Shown: positions 1 through 15,123 of the stretch, in pieces
How positions within the stretch are numbered: position 1 is the first letter of the stretch
How the letters are laid out: every line of letters starts with the position of its first letter
DNA from: Mycteria americana
Lineage: Eukaryota > Chordata > Aves > Ciconiiformes > Ciconiidae
Reading direction: 5' to 3'
DNA length: 64,000 bases
NCBI RefSeq assembly: GCF_035582795.1
Contig: NC_134365.1
Coordinates: forward strand, 73,513,635 to 73,577,634
The notes under the pieces: model-generated
Told to the model about the DNA's origin: nothing
Seen by the model: only the letters and a program-made list of their open reading frames with translations
The model's database searches: none
Position numbers and translations under genes: made by a program

Positions 1-3000
1 TAAATCCAGTGCATGGACAGGAAGGGCTGAACTCTCCACTCTGAGATTGACTCATCTCTTTTGGACATGTAGAATACTGGAGTGCAGTTATTTTTAGCAA
101 TATCACTGAAAATGTTACTTTCCTCCTACATGAGGTCTTGTTTTAAATAATAAGATCTTCTGTAATTATTGTGGTATTATTGTATTGCTAAAATACTCTA
201 TTCAAATATGAAGACATTGCCGTAAGTCCTCTAGGAGGAATACAGAATCATGCTACCATCATAAAGACGTCACAGTCTAAAGCAACTAAATGCAGAGAAA
301 AGGAAAAAGGGGAACTAAAATGCCTACGTTTTGTTTCAGTGTAAGCCCAGATATTCTTTATGGAATCAACCTTTGTTGAGCAACTTCACAGTTGTTTCAC
401 TTTGCCTCAGAGCAACCTGAATTTGATTCAATGTATAATTGTGTAAAGCAGATTTCTTTTAAAAATAAATTGTGTCAAATTTATTCTTTGACTCAAACAA
501 AATGCAACCTGATTTTTTTTCTTAAGTAATAGATAAAACATTATTTTTCCACGATATATTTCATTTTCACTTTCTAAAAAGATATACTATGTGAAAAATT
601 CCACAAGCTCTAGTAGCATTGATGTTCTTGTGTCTTGCACCAGCACAGTTATGTTCAAAAAGTATGAAAGTTTACAATGTGCTTTGTTTTCTTTCTAGGA
701 CCTGTTTCCTTCTCAGAAAGAATTTTTATTTGTAAAATCTGGGAGGCAGAAGCAAGGTGTGTCTTTTAGGTTTTGAGATGTACAGGTTCTTGACAAGTTG
801 CATTGCTATATTTTAGTTAATAGAAAGATTAATGACTAGCTGGAGGAAAATAAGATGCAAAGATGAATGCTTAAGCTCTAAGTATATTAGTAAACACATT
901 GTGAGTGAACACTCGACACTTTTAAAAATTAAATAAAATTTTATGATCTGCATTTCAGATGTCTGGAATAGATCCATAGCCAGTGCCCAGCTTGGGTACT
1001 TGGTCTAGATGCTGAAGCTATAGAGCTAAGAAACTGCCTGAAATGTCTTCATGTACTTGCATTATGGTTATGGAAAGGAGAAGAAATTTGTGGACTAGTG
1101 GGTCGTCTAGTCTCAGCCTTCTGATGTTTGCTGCATTGCCCTTGTGTAGATCTTCTATACATTTGCCCAGCATTGAGTTAAGTCTGATTGTTCAAAATAT
1201 ATGACTCTAGATTTTTCTATTGTACATGGTTTTGAAAATGCACGTAAGTTGTCGAATAGACTGCATTTCACCCAGATTTAATTTAAAGTAGCAATCTTTA
1301 AATGCTGCTGTGAATGGGATTTATACAGCAGTGATAACTTAAACTTACAGTCCCCCTCAGACTGAACATTCTCAACATATTTTACAAACTCAAACTATAA
1401 ATGGAGAAAATAGAAGTGAAAAAATAAAGTTACAAAGAATACCATACCAATGCAGACATTAGTTATACAGCATTTAACTGCTGTGACATGGGAATTTATA
1501 CTTCATAACCAATCAAAAAGACTTACAAGAGTTTTAAAACCAGCAAATGGTCAGACATTGACTATAGCTTTACCAGAAAATGACTTTTCTATCAAAGGAA
1601 TATCTAACACAACAAAAGAAAACCCACCTATTCTCCACTAGTAATATTAACAATATTAATATTATTTAGTAAAGACAGAAATTAACTAAATCACTGGAAT
1701 ATTTTGCAAGGAATAAACCATGCATCATCCATGTGATGGCCACCAAACATTGGTGAGCAAACCAATGTCTTATTTAGTGATTTTATTTTGCACTGTATTT
1801 ATGAATGAGGAATTGTTCTTTGTTTTAAGCTCTAATTCTCCTGTTTTAGTCCCCTGCTAGTGTATCTTCCCTTTGAGGGAACCACACATTCTATATTAAT
1901 CCCTTTTGTGTCTCTCTCCAACTTGAATTACCTAATATGATGATGGATTTCTGCCTTCTCTGGTTCACCTCTGCACATTCAGTACTCTAAAAGCCATTCA
2001 AGTTCCTCCCTTCTAGATTAGCAAGATGAGTAGCGCTTTCCTGAATTTGTAGGATGAGTGGGAATGGCTTGACTCCAAAATTCACTTGGGCATGAAGGTT
2101 CATTTAGCCAGCAATGAACTGAAATGTGGGTGGAGCTCCTTCTGATGTTGTTCTAAACCCAAGAAAAATACTACAGAAATTGAAAACAATTATTAAGGAA
2201 AAAAAAAAACCCTCACTCTCTTAGGGTGAGATATTGCTAATTAGAGGAGGTGCAACTAAAATTTTAGAAATGTTGTGGAAGAGTCAAAGTTGATTAAAAC
2301 CCTTTGTGAAACTTCACAGATCTGGCTCAGGTTCTGAGTTTGTAGCACTCCAGGCTCTGGTTCACTTGATTCTGGGTACTTTCCACACAGCACTGAGTAT
2401 GTTCAGCAGCTTCCAAATTTAATAGGAATTTTTAAATAATGTAACAGACTAAATCCCAAATTTGGGCCTGTCATTTTGCATTGAGTTTAGTTACATACTG
2501 AAATCTGCAGTCTGCAAAAAACCATCATGCAGTCCATTGGATGTAAGCATTTCTCCTGCTGGCTGGGTGAGCATGGGAGCATTGCTGCTGCCCTGCCTGC
2601 CTGCCTGCCTGCTGCTGCCATCGCTTCTGCCCCACCAGGCTGCTACATAGGCACAGGAGTCGCAGTTACAACCCAACTCCCGTCTTCAGTTACTGTATGA
2701 GAACTTCAGCAGGACAACTAATCTACTCCACAAACAGGCACCAGGTAGGAGATAAGACATGTTACTTCTTCTAATTAACTGTTCGCAACGTTCGTTGTTC
2801 AGAAATGGGAAATTATCCAAGTCCTGGGCTCTTGAGAACCAGCTACCAGTGAAGTAAAACTGTCTACCTGCAAGACTATGTGTGTGCAATTGAAACAAAG
2901 AAGATCAAACTAAGTAGTGCCAGTTATCTATGTCTTATTGAGAACTTCTATAGAGGTGATGAACTTAAAATATAGCAAGCTTAAGGAAGGATATCTACAT

Positions 3001-6000
3001 AATTTTCAGATTTTTAAGTAAGGTTAGAATATCTCCTAAATTTTTTCAAAAATGATTATTCAAGCAGTGCTAATTAATGAAGCACGATCCTGAGGGAAAG
3101 GACTTTAGTCCATGGTGCATCTTTGATGTTCCTTTATTTCACAGAAGCTTTCTCTTAATCAATCATTGAGGTTTTTTTCCCCCTTAATCCTGAGGTAAAG
3201 AAATGGCCTTCGTTGGTCTTTTCCACCTCCCTGGAATGTTTGATTTTGCTCTTTTTTACTTAAGAAAACAACAACAAAGAAAGAAGTCTCAAAAAAAACT
3301 ACCCACCACAACTACTCACAACAGTACTGACAGATACCCTTTTGTTCATTTGGTTAAATTAAGCCTGTAAACAATGAAAACCAAGGTGTTTAAGGGATTG
3401 CCTCTCTCATTGACATCTTTGTGTGCCTTCAGCTGCCCTTCTGGGCATCGCAGCCTTTCTAGAGGATCTGCAGTTCAGCTGTTGCCCACAGCAGCTGCCC
3501 TCAGTAAATGGCTCAAGTTCTGCAAAGTGGCTCATCAACCTCCTCCTTGAGCAGAGGAAGAATCTGGTAGAGACACAAGTGACATGAGCTTGTAAGGCCA
3601 TCCTCTAAGCCTTCCTTCAAATGTGTGGAGTGGGGGACATGTCTGAGAAGTGAAGGGATATATGGATAGGGATGTGGTGTTGTGGAGACTCTAGACACGG
3701 CTCCAGCATCAGCTATTCCACAGGCAAGATCCAAGAGGTTGTCCAAATTGGGATAGAAGGGTCTTTCTCCACCCAAAGGCTGCATAGTTACATGTCACAG
3801 GACTTGTACTGTGATCGCTTGGTGATGTTTCATCAGTGGAGAAGAGAAAATAAAGTCCTTGTCTTTCACATTAGAGTGAAAAAGCGTGAACTCTGTCAGA
3901 ACACAGAACACCAACCAGACATTAGCTTCATAACAGTGTCATTTCTGTGCCTGTCACTGCTGCGTCATCTGCGCATTTTCATTCATTCTGAGTGTTTGTT
4001 ATTTTAGTCTTAAATGCCTCTCTGCAATTCAGTTAGGATATTTCTGTTTTCAGTAATACTTTTGCCATAATGCTTTCCACCCTCCTTCAGACCTCTCTGA
4101 AATCAAGCTCTGCAGTCCACTGACATGTTGACAGTTTTGCATGAATTAATGAAAAAGGAGTTAGAAGTGGCTGACAAAGATTTATTTATTATTATTAAAA
4201 TGACTGTGTACCCAAGTTGCTCTTCTGAAAAGAAAATTAAGAGAAGAAGGAACTGAAAAAAAGTGTTTTAAATGTATGATTTAGAATATACTCTGTTCCT
4301 CAATCTACAATATGTAATTTTAAGAATCAAGGCTGCTGTGTTGAGGTGGAAATTCTTGCTCTAAATTGTAAGCAGGACTGCCTTACTGGTATTGCTTAAT
4401 ATGCTGAGAAGAAGTGAAAATGGACGTTTCCAACACTGGGAAAAACGTAAGTCCTATGTTGGTCATCTAATAGATAGGGACTAACTTTTATTTAGTTCCT
4501 TTTGCTTAAAAAGAAAGATATGAATCGTCTTGGTAACAAAACACAAAGACACAAGACATAAACATACCTGCTGAGTATGTTCTTATATACTACTGACAAA
4601 AAGCTAAAATGCGTAAGTCTAAGTGACCCAAGCACAGAAGTGACACCAAATCTCTCTGAAGCAATGCACTATGGAAGGCGTTAAGTTAGTATATCATATA
4701 AGGCTTGTACTCCCTTCATTTGCATGCGCTCCTATTTCACAACCATATTTCCTTTAACACTTCAGCCTTCCCTGTACATTCTGTATTTGGCTTTGCACTC
4801 GCCTGGTCTGTGGTAATAACCCCAGGCAAAGAGCACAATGGCGGCCGGCTGCCAGCAGCAGAGGCCTGGCGCTGACTAGGCAAGGATTTGCGTGGCACAT
4901 GCCAGCTCAAACACGGACACTTCCTTTTTCTTTTTCCTGCCTTTAGAGGCCAGCCAACCAAAGATGAAATTTCTCCATTCCTGGAACATCTGGCTTAGAC
5001 TCTCAATGCTCATAATTATCCTCCCGTTCCCAGCTCTCTGCAGGTGCAGGAAAGTGCAGGGCAGGTTCTCCGAGAACACAGCTCTACAGTGGATAAGTTC
5101 ATCTATAAATCTTCAGCAAATGCGTGCCATATGATTTAACATACATTCATATTTTTATATTTTAGGTTGAGAAAGGGTCTCACTGATAAAATGCCAGTTG
5201 GAATAATATTACATTATAAGGTTATGAAACCTAGGGCAAAATCTCCAACTCTTAGTAAATATAGGGCTTTGTATTGCAATCAAAATCTGCATGTCAGCAT
5301 CTTACACTGCCATATCACTTATGCCTTTACTGTCTACCTCTCTATCGCTCATTCACTTTTTATCCCTTCTCTCAACATAGGCTTTCGCTTCCCAGGCACT
5401 TGTTTACGTTCATCCACCGCTCCTCCTTTGCCAATCGACCACTTGCTGTCCTCACTTGCACAGTAACCCCAGGAAAATCTTCCCTTCCCTGGCAGCCAGA
5501 TGCTGTTGTAGTCCACGTTGGCTCTTAGAGGGGCTCTGACCTGTGAATGTCGTCGGAGCCGTGACCTGTTCCTTGTTCGGCTCAGCACGGCTTGCCTAAA
5601 CAGATGGTGAGTAATGGCATGCAACGCCTACTTATCTTTCTGTGCCTCTCTCCATATGGTTCCTGTATTAGACCTGGAAACAAATTGAAGGAGTTAGTGT
5701 GACTAGGAAATGAATTGCATTAAGCTGCACAAAGTTGCTGTTAAAAATTCTTGTGTTCTTGTACTGATATGAATGGCTGTGTGAGTCAGTTCAGATTTGA
5801 GATGGGAATATGCAGTTCCCTTGATTTTATTTGGGTTAAACCCACCTGTACCATGCCTAAATCTTACTCTGCGGTGTGTGAGCCTGCAAGCCACTTGAGC
5901 ATACATGTGAGTTTCTCAGTTTCCCATTAAAATCATCTCATGACAGGTGTGAGATCTTGCAGCATTAATATAATATCTGTAAATGTTCTGATACTACACA

Positions 6001-9000
6001 GGAGTACACAGTCTTAGAAATGGATAATGTCACTTGCTCCTTTTGGTGGTGGTGGGAGAGATAGTATTTAAACATGTGAAACAACCTGATATTAAAATGG
6101 ATGTGTTTAGATCATCTTAGATTTAATTATATCCTCTTTGTGCTTAAAAGGAACTGATTAAAAATGTCAAGATTTCAGGATTTAGGATAACGTTCTCAAA
6201 AGGAGCCTGTAAAGACTCATGAGTCTAACTGTCATTACAAGATACAGCTTTCAGTGAGACTTAACCTTAAAGGCTGGAATTATTTTATGGATATTTTTGA
6301 TATATTTGTTTCTCAGTTAGTCACTTGGGACCAAATCCCCAAGAGGGAGCTACAACATGAGGGATGCACAAAGCCCGACAGTGAGCAGTGAGCAAGCAAG
6401 TATGATCCTGCAGCAGCCCAGTAAAGAAGGAATACACCTGGGAGCAGGGAAAAGGGGGAAAGCAAGTCTTGGCTTCTCGTACCTTCTTCAGGGCTGGCTC
6501 ATGGATTTTACATTGCAAAGGCGCAGAACAAAAGGCACAATCAAGTGGGTTCAATTTCCTTTCCTGACCCCAGACTTCTCTCGCACCTTCACGTATCCTG
6601 TCTTAATCACTAGTCTGTAGTAAAAGCTGTGGAGGAGGCCATTCACCCCCCTTCCACTCTGACATGAAATGTGGCCAACTTACAGGAAATAATTGAGGAT
6701 TCTTTGTTTTGAAAGACAGCATGATTACCTATAGAACAGTGACATATACACTATATACTACTGACAAAAATTGTTGCCTTAGTCATTGATGTGTGGCTAG
6801 AAGTTCTTTTCTAACTCAAGAAAAAATAATAGAGTTCTCTCCCTCTTGAGAAGAGGCTTACACAGCCCTGAACCATGTACAGCTCTTGAGCAGGTCAAGC
6901 GCAGTTTCTAAGGGCATCTTGGTTGTGTGATTAGTTCTGGTGCTGTGAGTTGGTGCAGTGGGTTGTGGAGTAATCTGAATTTCCTTTTGTGGGGTGGAGT
7001 CTGGCAGCCCAGGCTATTGAAGGTGATATTACATTGATTTAGGACCCAACTGCATAGCTAATGCAGTCTGACCCAGTAATGGGCTGGTCGAGTTCCTGAA
7101 GAGCCACAATCAGCTCCTGCTGAGAGCTCCTGCTTCCCAGCATATGGGGCATGGATGTACATCGTGGCTTCCAGACATACGACGGTTTGGGTGTGCAGAT
7201 CACATAGGCAAAGAAGCTGGCAACCATAAAAAGCAGGGATACTCATGAGCAAGTAGAGACACCTGTCCCTGCTCCAGTGGTTGCTTTATGTATTTTAAAC
7301 ACATTTTTATCTTATATTCAGCATTTACATTACAAATCTTATATAAACCAGCCTCTGGAACAGGGGCTGGGATCCAGGTGTCTCTTGCCCCTCAGTGAAT
7401 GTTTCTGCCACAAGGCTGCAGAATTGTACTCGTTGCTTCTCTCTTTTTACCACAGATATTTTTTATTTATTTATGCAAAGTGAAACAGACTCATCAACAA
7501 AGATTGCAAGATTAACAAAATATTCCATAGCCAAGAATTTAAGGCACTCCGTTGAAGAATGAGAAGAATTTGCTACCCAGCACTCCACATTTTGTGACTA
7601 GAGATTTTGGGAACCTGCTACATGTGCCTACCACATGCCTCTGGGATACAGTTCCTCAGGCAATACAGGTGGAGGAACCGTGCTTGTGGATCCTGCCAGG
7701 CACAAATTACACATGGAGAATTCAGCTCTGCTGACACTGAAAGACTCCTAGACACGCCCAGAAGTGAAACATTAGGCATCTGGTTTAACATTGGAAGCAG
7801 AGGACTGTAGGGGTAGCTGAAGAATTTTCAGATGCAGGCACCTTAGGATGAACAATGGCTTTGAAAATCCTACTTAGTTGCATCTTTAGATACCTACCTA
7901 ACTGCAACAATTTGATCCCCAAACAATTTAAGATCTTGTGCTTCTTGCGTGTTAAGTCTTTGCTCTTACAATTTTTTTCCACTCTAAAAGCAGCCTCTTA
8001 ACATGACTCAGAGGGTGACTGTCATTAGTAAGTCATTAATGAGCCTGTAACTTTCTGTGCATTACATCTCAAGTGAGAATTATTTCAGTGAAATGAGTTA
8101 CTTTTTTGGCTAATCAGTAGGACAAGTATTCATTCCTAGCATCCCTTCACTCTGAGAGTTTTGGTCATTTTGCTTGGAATACACTAGTTCAAACTTACTT
8201 TCAGCCTACATTTCTGTTTCTCAGCTATTACGCATTTTGTTTGCCTTATTAGGAAAAGATGCTTTGAAAATATCTGTCCCATTTCCTAGGGTGCCTTGTT
8301 AAGAGGTTGTGTACACACTTATAAATCACAAAACCAGGGAAAAAAAGCATAAAATGTAGTGTATGTACAGAACTATTTAAAATAATAGTTGTTTAATAAC
8401 ATTTTTGGTAGTGTGAGCTCTGGGACACAAGACAAAATGGAAGTGGCACCAAAGACAGCATCACATGTTAGTAAATATCACACCATTTTTCAGGGTCATC
8501 TCCCAGGACCATCACAAAACAGGTTATGTTAAAGAGATAGGCTCAGCATCAGCATTGAAATGCCTGTCTGATGAACTTGTGACCTTCTTGTACCTTATGC
8601 AGAGTATTTTTAAGAACCAGAAAAAAATAGGTTAAGAGAAGGTCCAAGAGAATACTTGGTCTTTACAGGCCAAGTAGCTGCATGCTACAGTGAAATGGAA
8701 GCCTACGGGAAGTAGGGCCCCATCCTATAAACATTTATGTATCCACTTAAATTTGTTGAATGAACAGTTTGTTAACGTAAAACCATGCATATCTAGGAGT
8801 ACCTGCATGTTAATTAAAAAAAAAAAAAGGAATAGTGGAAGAGTTAACCTTAACCCAGCTATCAGGAAACTAAATACAATTTGAAGCATAAAGTAAACAG
8901 AGGATCCTGTTCAGATTTGAACCAAACAGCCAAAGGACTTGTAATTGTTACTTTTAAAAGGAATTGAATATTTGCCTTCAAAATCAGTACTTCAGGCAGC

Positions 9001-12000
9001 TTTAAAACTATAACATACAGCATTTCTTCCGTTATTTTTTCCTACATGTATGAGAGAGAGAAATTTATGGTATAATTATCTAATGTTAGCAAAAATTAGC
9101 AAACCAAATTTCAGGAACAATCATTCTAATATTATTAATTCCAATTACCATCTAACAAAAAGAAAGGCTGTTTGTGATCACGTCACTATATAATATTTCT
9201 TTCAAAAATAACAAGACACTGCTAAAAATACTTGTGTTCTGTCTACTGAAACAGGCAATACTCAGCAGCAGCGTCTTAGAGAGCCAGCCCATGTGGATGA
9301 CATTCGGTGCATGTCGGTGGGAATGGACCTTTTTCTGCCAAACCTTGGGGGGAGACAGGGGCTGCACTCAGGACCCTCACAAGGAAGGGGGTTTTTTGAA
9401 GGCTTTCTGCCTGCCTCAAAACACCTCATTTTCCCATAGGTCTACTTGCTCTTTGACTTGTTTGTATATCAAAGGTAAACATGCCTGGTTCCAGGAGAGT
9501 ATGTTGTTAAAGTATTGTTTATACGCATAGGCAAAAGCACAGGTGATTAATGTTCTGTAGACTAGCATCCTGTTCAATACTGCAGTAAAAACCTATGCAA
9601 GATGTGAACTCTCAGTTGTGATAAAATGGTATCACTCTCTGAAAACTAGTTTCCCTTCCTGGGCATCATTGAATACATTGTATTTTTAATAGCTGTTAAA
9701 ATTATGTGTCGGTGATGAACATCCTGTGACTTCCCTGCAGTTCAAACTAGGTGGAGGTTTGCATTTAAAATAGGGAAGAAATCCCTGAACACATTACCCC
9801 AGTCTTGTAAGCAGGTTGCGTTACCTTCACTGGGAATCCACCTGAGCACAATATTCCATACATGTGTATCGACAAAAGATATATAGACAAAAAATAATGT
9901 ACAAAAGCTACAAAAGATATCCTATCAAAGGCTCCAGTCACACCCTTCCCTTCCCAAAATCAGAATTTTACTTTCATTATAGCATGACCATTCTAGTCAC
10001 CTGAAAGTAATCAATTCATTTCTGAATAATACTTATTTTGAAATATAAAGTCTGTACTTTATTAAATGCCTCTAATGAAAGTATAATAGACTTTCAGAGA
10101 CTGAAAAGCTGACTTCTAGACTTCAGCAAAATCTGAATCACAGCCCACTCTTTACAATGCATGAATATTGTAAGTGTTTTCCTAATACAGTAATAGTAAT
10201 TCTTTCTATGCACACCACAATGAAAGGCAATGGAAATGTTCATGAATGAATAAATTTGATTAAGGTATTTGTCATCAAATGGATGCTCTCCACAATATAG
10301 GACTTCATTTTTGTTCATTACATACCTCAGTCATCCCATTATGGAGAAAAAGTAGAAAATGTGAATTACATGAAGCAGATGCAGTGTGGGTGTTGTGAGT
10401 ATGCCTGCACTCAACCCCAAAATAACATTATTTACTATTTTCCTGCTGAAAAATGGTATAAAAACTAATCTAATTCATATGGTAAATACGTTTCAATGCC
10501 ACATTCACTATCAAAATCATTGAGTCAGTGAGACAACTCACATGATAAAATCTTTTACTACCTAATAATCTGGATATTTACTGAGTTAACATGACAAATT
10601 TATCATTTTCAAAACTTTAAATTGAATTTCATGTGATATTCTTGGTGAAATGCCACTGAAGTCAGAAAAAGGCTCATGTTTAAAATTAAGCATATTTTAA
10701 AGTGCTCCAGTAGACAGACATCTATAAATTTGTCATGCAATCTACTGGTCATCACCTAAACTTCCAAGGATTTAGATGACTTAACCTGAGGTGGTGTGAA
10801 TTATTAATTAATGTTTGTAAAATAATTTGAGATTCTAACAGAGAAAAGTGTCAATAAAGTCCAGAACATTACCATCATGTATAGGTTTTAATCACAGTGT
10901 ACTTCACAAATTAGGCAAACTTAATTTTATTCAGTAAACTAATATTCAGTTGAATTATAAAAATTCATATAGAATCATCCACACACATTGTGCAAGGTCA
11001 TAAGAAGGTGAGAAAAGTTTAATTACAAGGAAGAAAGAGAGAAAAATTATCAAAATGTATGAAAAATCACCTCCAATATAGACCAAGAGTGATACAGGTG
11101 GAACTGCACGAACAAGTCATAGGGACTGTCTCTATTTTTCTTTCCCTCCATGGCGCTCTCCAGGATGACATGGTGTGGAATTTACTTGGCTTTCTCTATT
11201 GCTTCTTTACCCCCAGAAGAGCCTTTTCTCACTTCAACTTGATCACAGCATTTCTGCATGATTTGGGACTTTCATTTTGTTGTATTACTTTTGGGAGGAC
11301 AGTCCATGTAACCTGTTATGGGATATGGCCACGTACATGTTTATTGTGGTTTCCCACACCAGCTGTGGCCTAATTACTGTGTCCGCAAACCAGCAGTGGT
11401 ACGAGAAAAGACCCTAGGGAAGTGTGGACAAACCAAACAAATGGTGGTTGTCCGATCTGTGTAGCTGGGCTAAGCAGTTCTGTTATGAAATCTTTCCTCC
11501 TTTCCTTAATGGTCAGGAAAGCCATCGTTTCCCCATTAGATGGAGAATCACGTGTTCTGCATGGATGCTTCGTGAAAAGCCACTTGAGTGGATTAGATAA
11601 GAATATGCCCTGCTGGACATAGTAATGACATTTCATCTTCTCCACTAATTTATCATTTAACTTCGGGGAAAAGATAGGTTGCTTTATCAAGAAATGACAG
11701 CAGAGCCCATGATTACTAAGGACAAAGTGATTCCGAGACAGACAATTACGTCTTGGGGAACAGTCGGCTATCCAAAACCCCCTTACATCTCCTGCTCTTT
11801 GTTGTCCAGAGCAAACCGCTTTTTTTCAGGTAAATCTATTTTGACTTTCTTATCTAATTGGACGTTCACCTTTATTTTCTTCCAGACCTTTCTGTGACGG
11901 TAACCATGAAACTTCTTGGGTTTGTCTGCTTTGAAGTCTCTAAGAAATCTCTACCATTACCATGGAAGATTGTTCTCCAAATGGAAAATAGAAGGGTATT

Positions 12001-14689
12001 GCTAGCTTTTCACTACAGCACGATCTTCTGCAAGTGGCAGTTTCTTTGGTGAATGGCTGATATTGCTCCAGCACATTTATACAATGACCTTATAGTATGT
12101 AACGGTTCGCATTTTCTTTGGGTTATTATAAATGTCTATTAATCAAAAGGAGTCTGATCCTGCAAGTGCTGAAAAGCCTAAATACCCAGAACTTCAATGA
12201 AGTCTTGAGCTGTTCACTATCTGTAGGGGTAGAGTCTGCCTTCCCAGAATTTCTCTTTACTAGAGAAGGAAAATAGGATTTTCAGGTGACTGTAACTGTA
12301 TGTTCAACATACTGTTTAAGAGGTACTTATCATCTGTAGACAGCCCAGTCTGGTGGAATCATACCCTGAAGAATGAACTAGCACCAACAACCTCACCCCC
12401 TTCTTTTTGTGTGACTCGGCATGGGAAGTCTCTTAAATGGTCAATTATTTCTCATCTTCTGGGAAACTCACTTTCTGTCTGGCTCATCACCTACCACATC
12501 CTCCCACCTGGTACTGATTTTGATGGAGATGCCAAAGTTACATGACTGCTGCCTTTTTGTTAAAGAAGATCTTCACAACTGAAATGCTTAAACACCCTTA
12601 GTTAATCAGTAGATGAATAAGGGACAATTACGTTGCTTAATTCAGAAACATGAAGAAGTAATTTTATCAACTCCCATGTGGCAGAGAGCACAGCAAAGTT
12701 TAGCTTCCTGTGTACTGCTCAATATATAACCTTGGTGCTCAGAAGAATGAATTGGTAAGAATCTGAGTTGTGCTGCTAGGAAATCTCGAGATTATCACAT
12801 TTATGCTAGTTGTTGAAGTTGTTTTTGTGAGCCTTGACTTCCATCGTGTTACCTAAAAGCTCCCTGATGTGGGAACCAAGATACCAGGAAAAAATAATCA
12901 AAATTTGACTTTCTTCTGTAAACTTCACTGCAGAAAGTAGCAGATGGCTTGAGGAGGTCTAGTCCATTTCATGTGCGACTGGAAAGATGTTGTCTCTGGC
13001 TTAGAGTTGCCAGCTTTATTCAAGCTCAGCCACTGATGGCTTGAGCCCTGATCCTTGGTGAAGCCTAATACCTGTAAACCCCACTTTGCCAGCTGGGCTC
13101 ACGGTAACCTCAGCAATCCAGGCAGGCAGAGCTCAGAAATGTGTTTCGATAATTTAATGAGTTTGAGACACTCTTGAAAAAAAAAACCCCTTGCTATTAG
13201 GCTCAAACTATTATTATAATAGCTATTACAAAGAATACAAGTTTATTTACACTAACCTAGAATCTGTCCAACCAAAAATATGCTACTGCTTTTAGCCTAA
13301 AGTGAATAATTCATGTTTTAGTTTAAGAAATTAAAGTAATATAGACCATTATCTGCTTTGATCTATGTAAGTAATATACATTTAAAGGGGGTGTGCAGCA
13401 AAAAATAAAGGTAGGGAGTGTTTATTCTTCTAGTTCTGCTTTTTCTATTATTTTTATGACTGTGTTTAAAGTGTCAACATTTCTGATATCAGTAAATCTA
13501 ATTGTAAAGTAACAAAGTGGAGATAAATTAAGATGTGAGTGAATGCCACTTGGTAGGAAGGATTAGGTCAAAGGTCTGATCTATCTGAACTGCAACTGTT
13601 GCGCGTGTGTTGGCATCCAGTATTGCAATATCAATTTATTTGCACTCTGTTTTGGTGCACCTAGACTTAAAAATATCCAAGAGACGCATCTTATTTATAA
13701 AAAGCAGAAAAGGAGTTAGGAGTCATACGATTATTACTATCCGGGCCCTCATTCTGCCTCTGGGATGTTAATGCTTGGGGTAGATGGAACCCAGCTATGT
13801 TTTTCTAGGTGTATATGGCAACCTGGTGATTGCTGTCTCACCAGAATAAACTGTAAACCTTTCCAGCTGTTCTTAATCTGGACCCTTAACCTTTAAAAAA
13901 ACCAGAGGCTTTCCATTCCTCAGAGCCAAACTTTGCTAACAATATCTAGGTTGTTTTCAAACCAAGCTTCAAACATAAAAATGACTAATAAATCCATATT
14001 CCATAATAGTTAGGCTGGAAAACTATTATTTAAAAACATACTCAGTTTTTATGACCCATTTCTAGTAAAAATCCCAAACATGCTTCACTAACGCTGCCAT
14101 TTCAGATACTCGGATCCTGGATGATAGGCATGATAGCCAGATAGATACCCCAATAAATACGTAAAGGCTATAACTCTGTCTCAAATTAGTGATTTGTGGA
14201 CGTGCGAGGGGGAAGAGGGCTGGGAAATTCTGTTTTCTAATCTGTTCATTTCCTGACTCTTCATGTTCTGTAACTTCGCAGCTGGTGATTTTATTTTTCT
14301 GTGGTTTGTATTATTATGTGCTAAATACATTACTCCGTGCCCTTCGGTGGGACCCAGGGCTTTACGAATAAGGCCGTGATCTTGCACGGGCTTTTACCCT
14401 GCACCTGATTCCACTCGTGCAAATAGCCATTTTCGGCAGCCCAGGGGTCCGGGCCGGAGTGAGCCCCCTGCACACTGCAGATCCCTGGTGGAGGAGCCCT
14501 CCGGCGTGAGGGCGAGGCAGGTTTAGAGGAAGGAAACAGTGGGGTTTGGATGGAGCCACAGCCTAGGGATTCATAACGCTTTGGGGGACCGTAGCCCGCT
14601 GGCTTTGGGATTCCAGTTCGGGCTTCCCATTAAAACAACAACAAAAATAGTAATCATCATTCATAAACATCCATCTTTCTTACTTTTTT
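1..14689. other. AT-rich upstream flank, no gene recognised
   Basis: I see no coding exon, RNA gene or clear transposon here. Open frames are short (up to about 118 codons), scattered over both strands and match nothing I recognise. The base composition is visibly AT-rich, with runs such as A10 near 2200 and A13 near 8816, and CpG is rare until about 14400. Position relative to PDE3A makes this intergenic sequence or an undetected distal 5' region. In known vertebrate maps the neighbour on this side is AEBP2, but nothing of it is visible here. Short items inside are listed separately: a CCTG repeat and a 19-bp dispersed repeat pair. Confidence 0.7.
2592..2611. repeat. (CCTG)5 microsatellite
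   Basis: Five tandem CCTG units within a GC-richer patch, followed by CTG-type triplets. This is a simple repeat with no other function visible. Confidence 0.85.
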
Positions 14690-15123
14690 ACGACCTCGTA
14701 ATTGCCCCCTACCCTGACAGGCGGATTTATGCCTCGGCCGCCAGCGCCCGGTGGCAGGGAGCTCCGCCGCCCGGGTGGCACCGCCGGCTCCTGCGGGGCG
14801 GCAACGGGGGGGCACGGGGCGCGCCCCGGGCCCAGGCGGAGCCGCGGCGGCCGCCCCGGTGCCACCGCGGAGCCTCCTCCGCTCCGCCCTGCCCCAGGAG
14901 CTGGTCCGGCCGTTTGGAAAGCGGCAACCCCCACCTCCCCGGCAGCCCCCTGCTTCGCTGTCGCCTCCGACACCGCCTGCGCTGCTCCTTGTTGGCGTGG
15001 TGTCCTGTTCGGGTTGGGTTCCGGGCTTCCGGCAGCCTCCTCTCCCGGCTGGGGAAGCTCGCATCACTTGCTTTTTCCGTGCAAAACTCAAGGACTATCC
15101 CAGCAGCGTTCAGGAGGGAAACG

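Noticed and set aside
1095..1200. CR1-like phrase (gtcgtctagtctcagcc)
   Set aside because: A single short phrase matched the antisense CR1 start and nothing following it kept the CR1 order.
9750..9845. Possible sense CR1 phrase (gggaagaaatccctgaac ... gcaggttgcg)
   Set aside because: The similarity is too short and gapped to separate from chance by eye.
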